Source: Patescibacteria group bacterium (lineage in GTDB: Bacteria; Patescibacteriota; Patescibacteriia; 2-12-FULL-60-25). Taken from it: DNA of 64,000 nucleotides. Below the pieces are notes generated by a model. It made no database searches. It was not told where the DNA came from and saw only the letters and a list, made by a program, of their open reading frames with translations. The translations under genes and the position numbers were made by a program. The stretch covers positions 62,001 through 126,000 of the forward strand of contig JALNYW010000002.1 in the NCBI GenBank assembly GCA_023229665.1, given 5' to 3'. Positions 63,537-64,000 of this stretch are shown here, in pieces (position 1 is the stretch's first letter; each line of letters opens with the position of its first letter).

Positions 63537-64000
63537 ATGACCCAACCTCCAAACCTCTTGAATGATGACGGGACCACTTCCATGGCCACCATGTTGTTGA
63601 TGTCGCATCACGCCTTCCGCCGTGACATCGCGCGGCTTATCCGCGCCGTGGCAGAAATCAAAGCCGGCGATCGCTCGCGCGCTGAGGCAGTGCGCGGTGA
63701 ATGGGAAAAGAGCTACCGCCAAGCTCTGCACGGACATCACACGATGGAAGACGCTCATATTTTTCCGGACATCCGTGGCAAGCATCCTGAGCTGGCCGCG
63801 GCGCTTGATACGCTCACGGACCAGCATCATCAAATTGATCCTGTGCTCGAAAAAGGGGACGCGGCCTTTGCTGATCTCGCGCATCCGGAGAAAGCCGAAG
63901 CCGTCTTGAATGAGTTGAAAATGTTCCTCGATCAACACTTGGCTTTTGAAGAAGCGGAAATCACCCCCTTCTTACGCGACGCGAAGGATTTCCCGGTTCC
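63537..64000 (+). CDS. Hemerythrin HHE-domain protein, cut by the window end
   Basis: The frame is open from ATG 63537 to the last base, giving at least 154 residues. His-rich helices of the HHE cation-binding type are present: MSHHAFRRDI (~22-31), HGHHTMEDAHIFP (~65-77), DQHHQID (~95-101) and DQHLAFEEAEI (~132-142). These supply the His/Glu ligands of a di-iron site that binds O2 or NO. The C-terminus lies beyond the window. Confidence 0.85.
   Translation, partial: MTQPPNLLNDDGTTSMATMLLMSHHAFRRDIARLIRAVAEIKAGDRSRAEAVRGEWEKSYRQALHGHHTMEDAHIFPDIRGKHPELAAALDTLTDQHHQIDPVLEKGDAAFADLAHPEKAEAVLNELKMFLDQHLAFEEAEITPFLRDAKDFPV

Noticed and set aside
1..64000. Alternative code with TGA as Gly or Trp (as in some CPR lineages)
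   Set aside because: Many genes end in TGA exactly at terminators, and conserved proteins contain no internal TGA.
1..64000. CRISPR array
   Set aside because: No regularly spaced direct repeats; the only tandem repeats are the 36-bp coding units at 35678.

Overview
Organism. This is a GC-rich (by eye high-50s % GC), gene-dense bacterial chromosome fragment in the standard code; TGA is a normal stop. Several families point to a Patescibacteria/CPR genome, most likely from the Parcubacteria side. These are a VirB2-like two-helix pilin-like protein with a Cys-rich tail, a surface protein with the Tyr/Trp/Gly-rich module common in Parcubacteria, a DUF2207 membrane protein, RNase J with a long disordered N-terminus, a Cys-less L32, and dispersed AAGTATCAAGTA-type repeats. 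The assignment rests on family recognition, not on a search.

Two kinds of genes alternate. (1) Core operons: trpS, rnj, secG, uvrA, rplS, gmk-rluD, an ABC-F ATPase, sod, cca, hflX, gpsA, nusB-rnc, rpmF, ndk. Many of these have no clear Shine-Dalgarno, and uvrA looks nearly leaderless. (2) About twenty mostly single-gene units with a very regular layout: a TTGAC(A/C/G/T) -35 box, 17 bp, a weak -10, often a short hairpin, a strong GGAGG-type site, one gene, and an intrinsic terminator that often starts at or contains the stop codon. They encode DAG-linker lipoproteins, tiny membrane proteins, unknown proteins, and also PurB, PurM and a PyrE-like phosphoribosyltransferase. Nucleotide-biosynthesis genes scattered as lone units are unusual for this kind of genome.

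Layout. 1-3.3 kb: orphan genes, a 60-bp repeat and UTR hairpins. 3.4-6.5 kb: DUF2207 and a two-gene orphan operon. 6.6-10.9 kb: RNase P RNA, then a FecR protein and a CHASE2 adenylate cyclase. 11-15.5 kb: trpS, rnj, pirin. 15.6-20 kb: accessory genes, including a ClpP-fold protease flanked by a 40-nt duplication of the tRNA-Leu 3' end. 20-30.5 kb: peptide-binding protein, secG, DsbA-like, pilin-like, uvrA, rplS, gmk, rluD. 30.5-31 kb: a GIY-YIG mini-element inserted into a tRNA-Ile gene. 31-43.8 kb: orphan units mixed with purB, ABC-F, sod, cca and hflX. 43.9-50.7 kb: a coupled operon of ECF sigma factor, alpha-2-macroglobulin and MEMO-like lipoprotein. 50.7-58.1 kb: gpsA, pyrE-like, tRNA-Arg, rnc, nusB, rpmF, ndk and an Nramp-like transporter. 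58.2-64 kb: a possible RelA/SpoT-fold protein, a candidate structured ncRNA of about 190 nt, a lipoprotein, purM, tRNA-Phe, a nuclease and a hemerythrin cut by the window end.

Best candidates for something undescribed: the tRNA-targeted GIY-YIG element (30536-30917), the ncRNA at 59608-59801, the sigma/A2M/MEMO operon, the repeat that encodes a signal peptide at 22964, and the promoter-gene-terminator units as a class.
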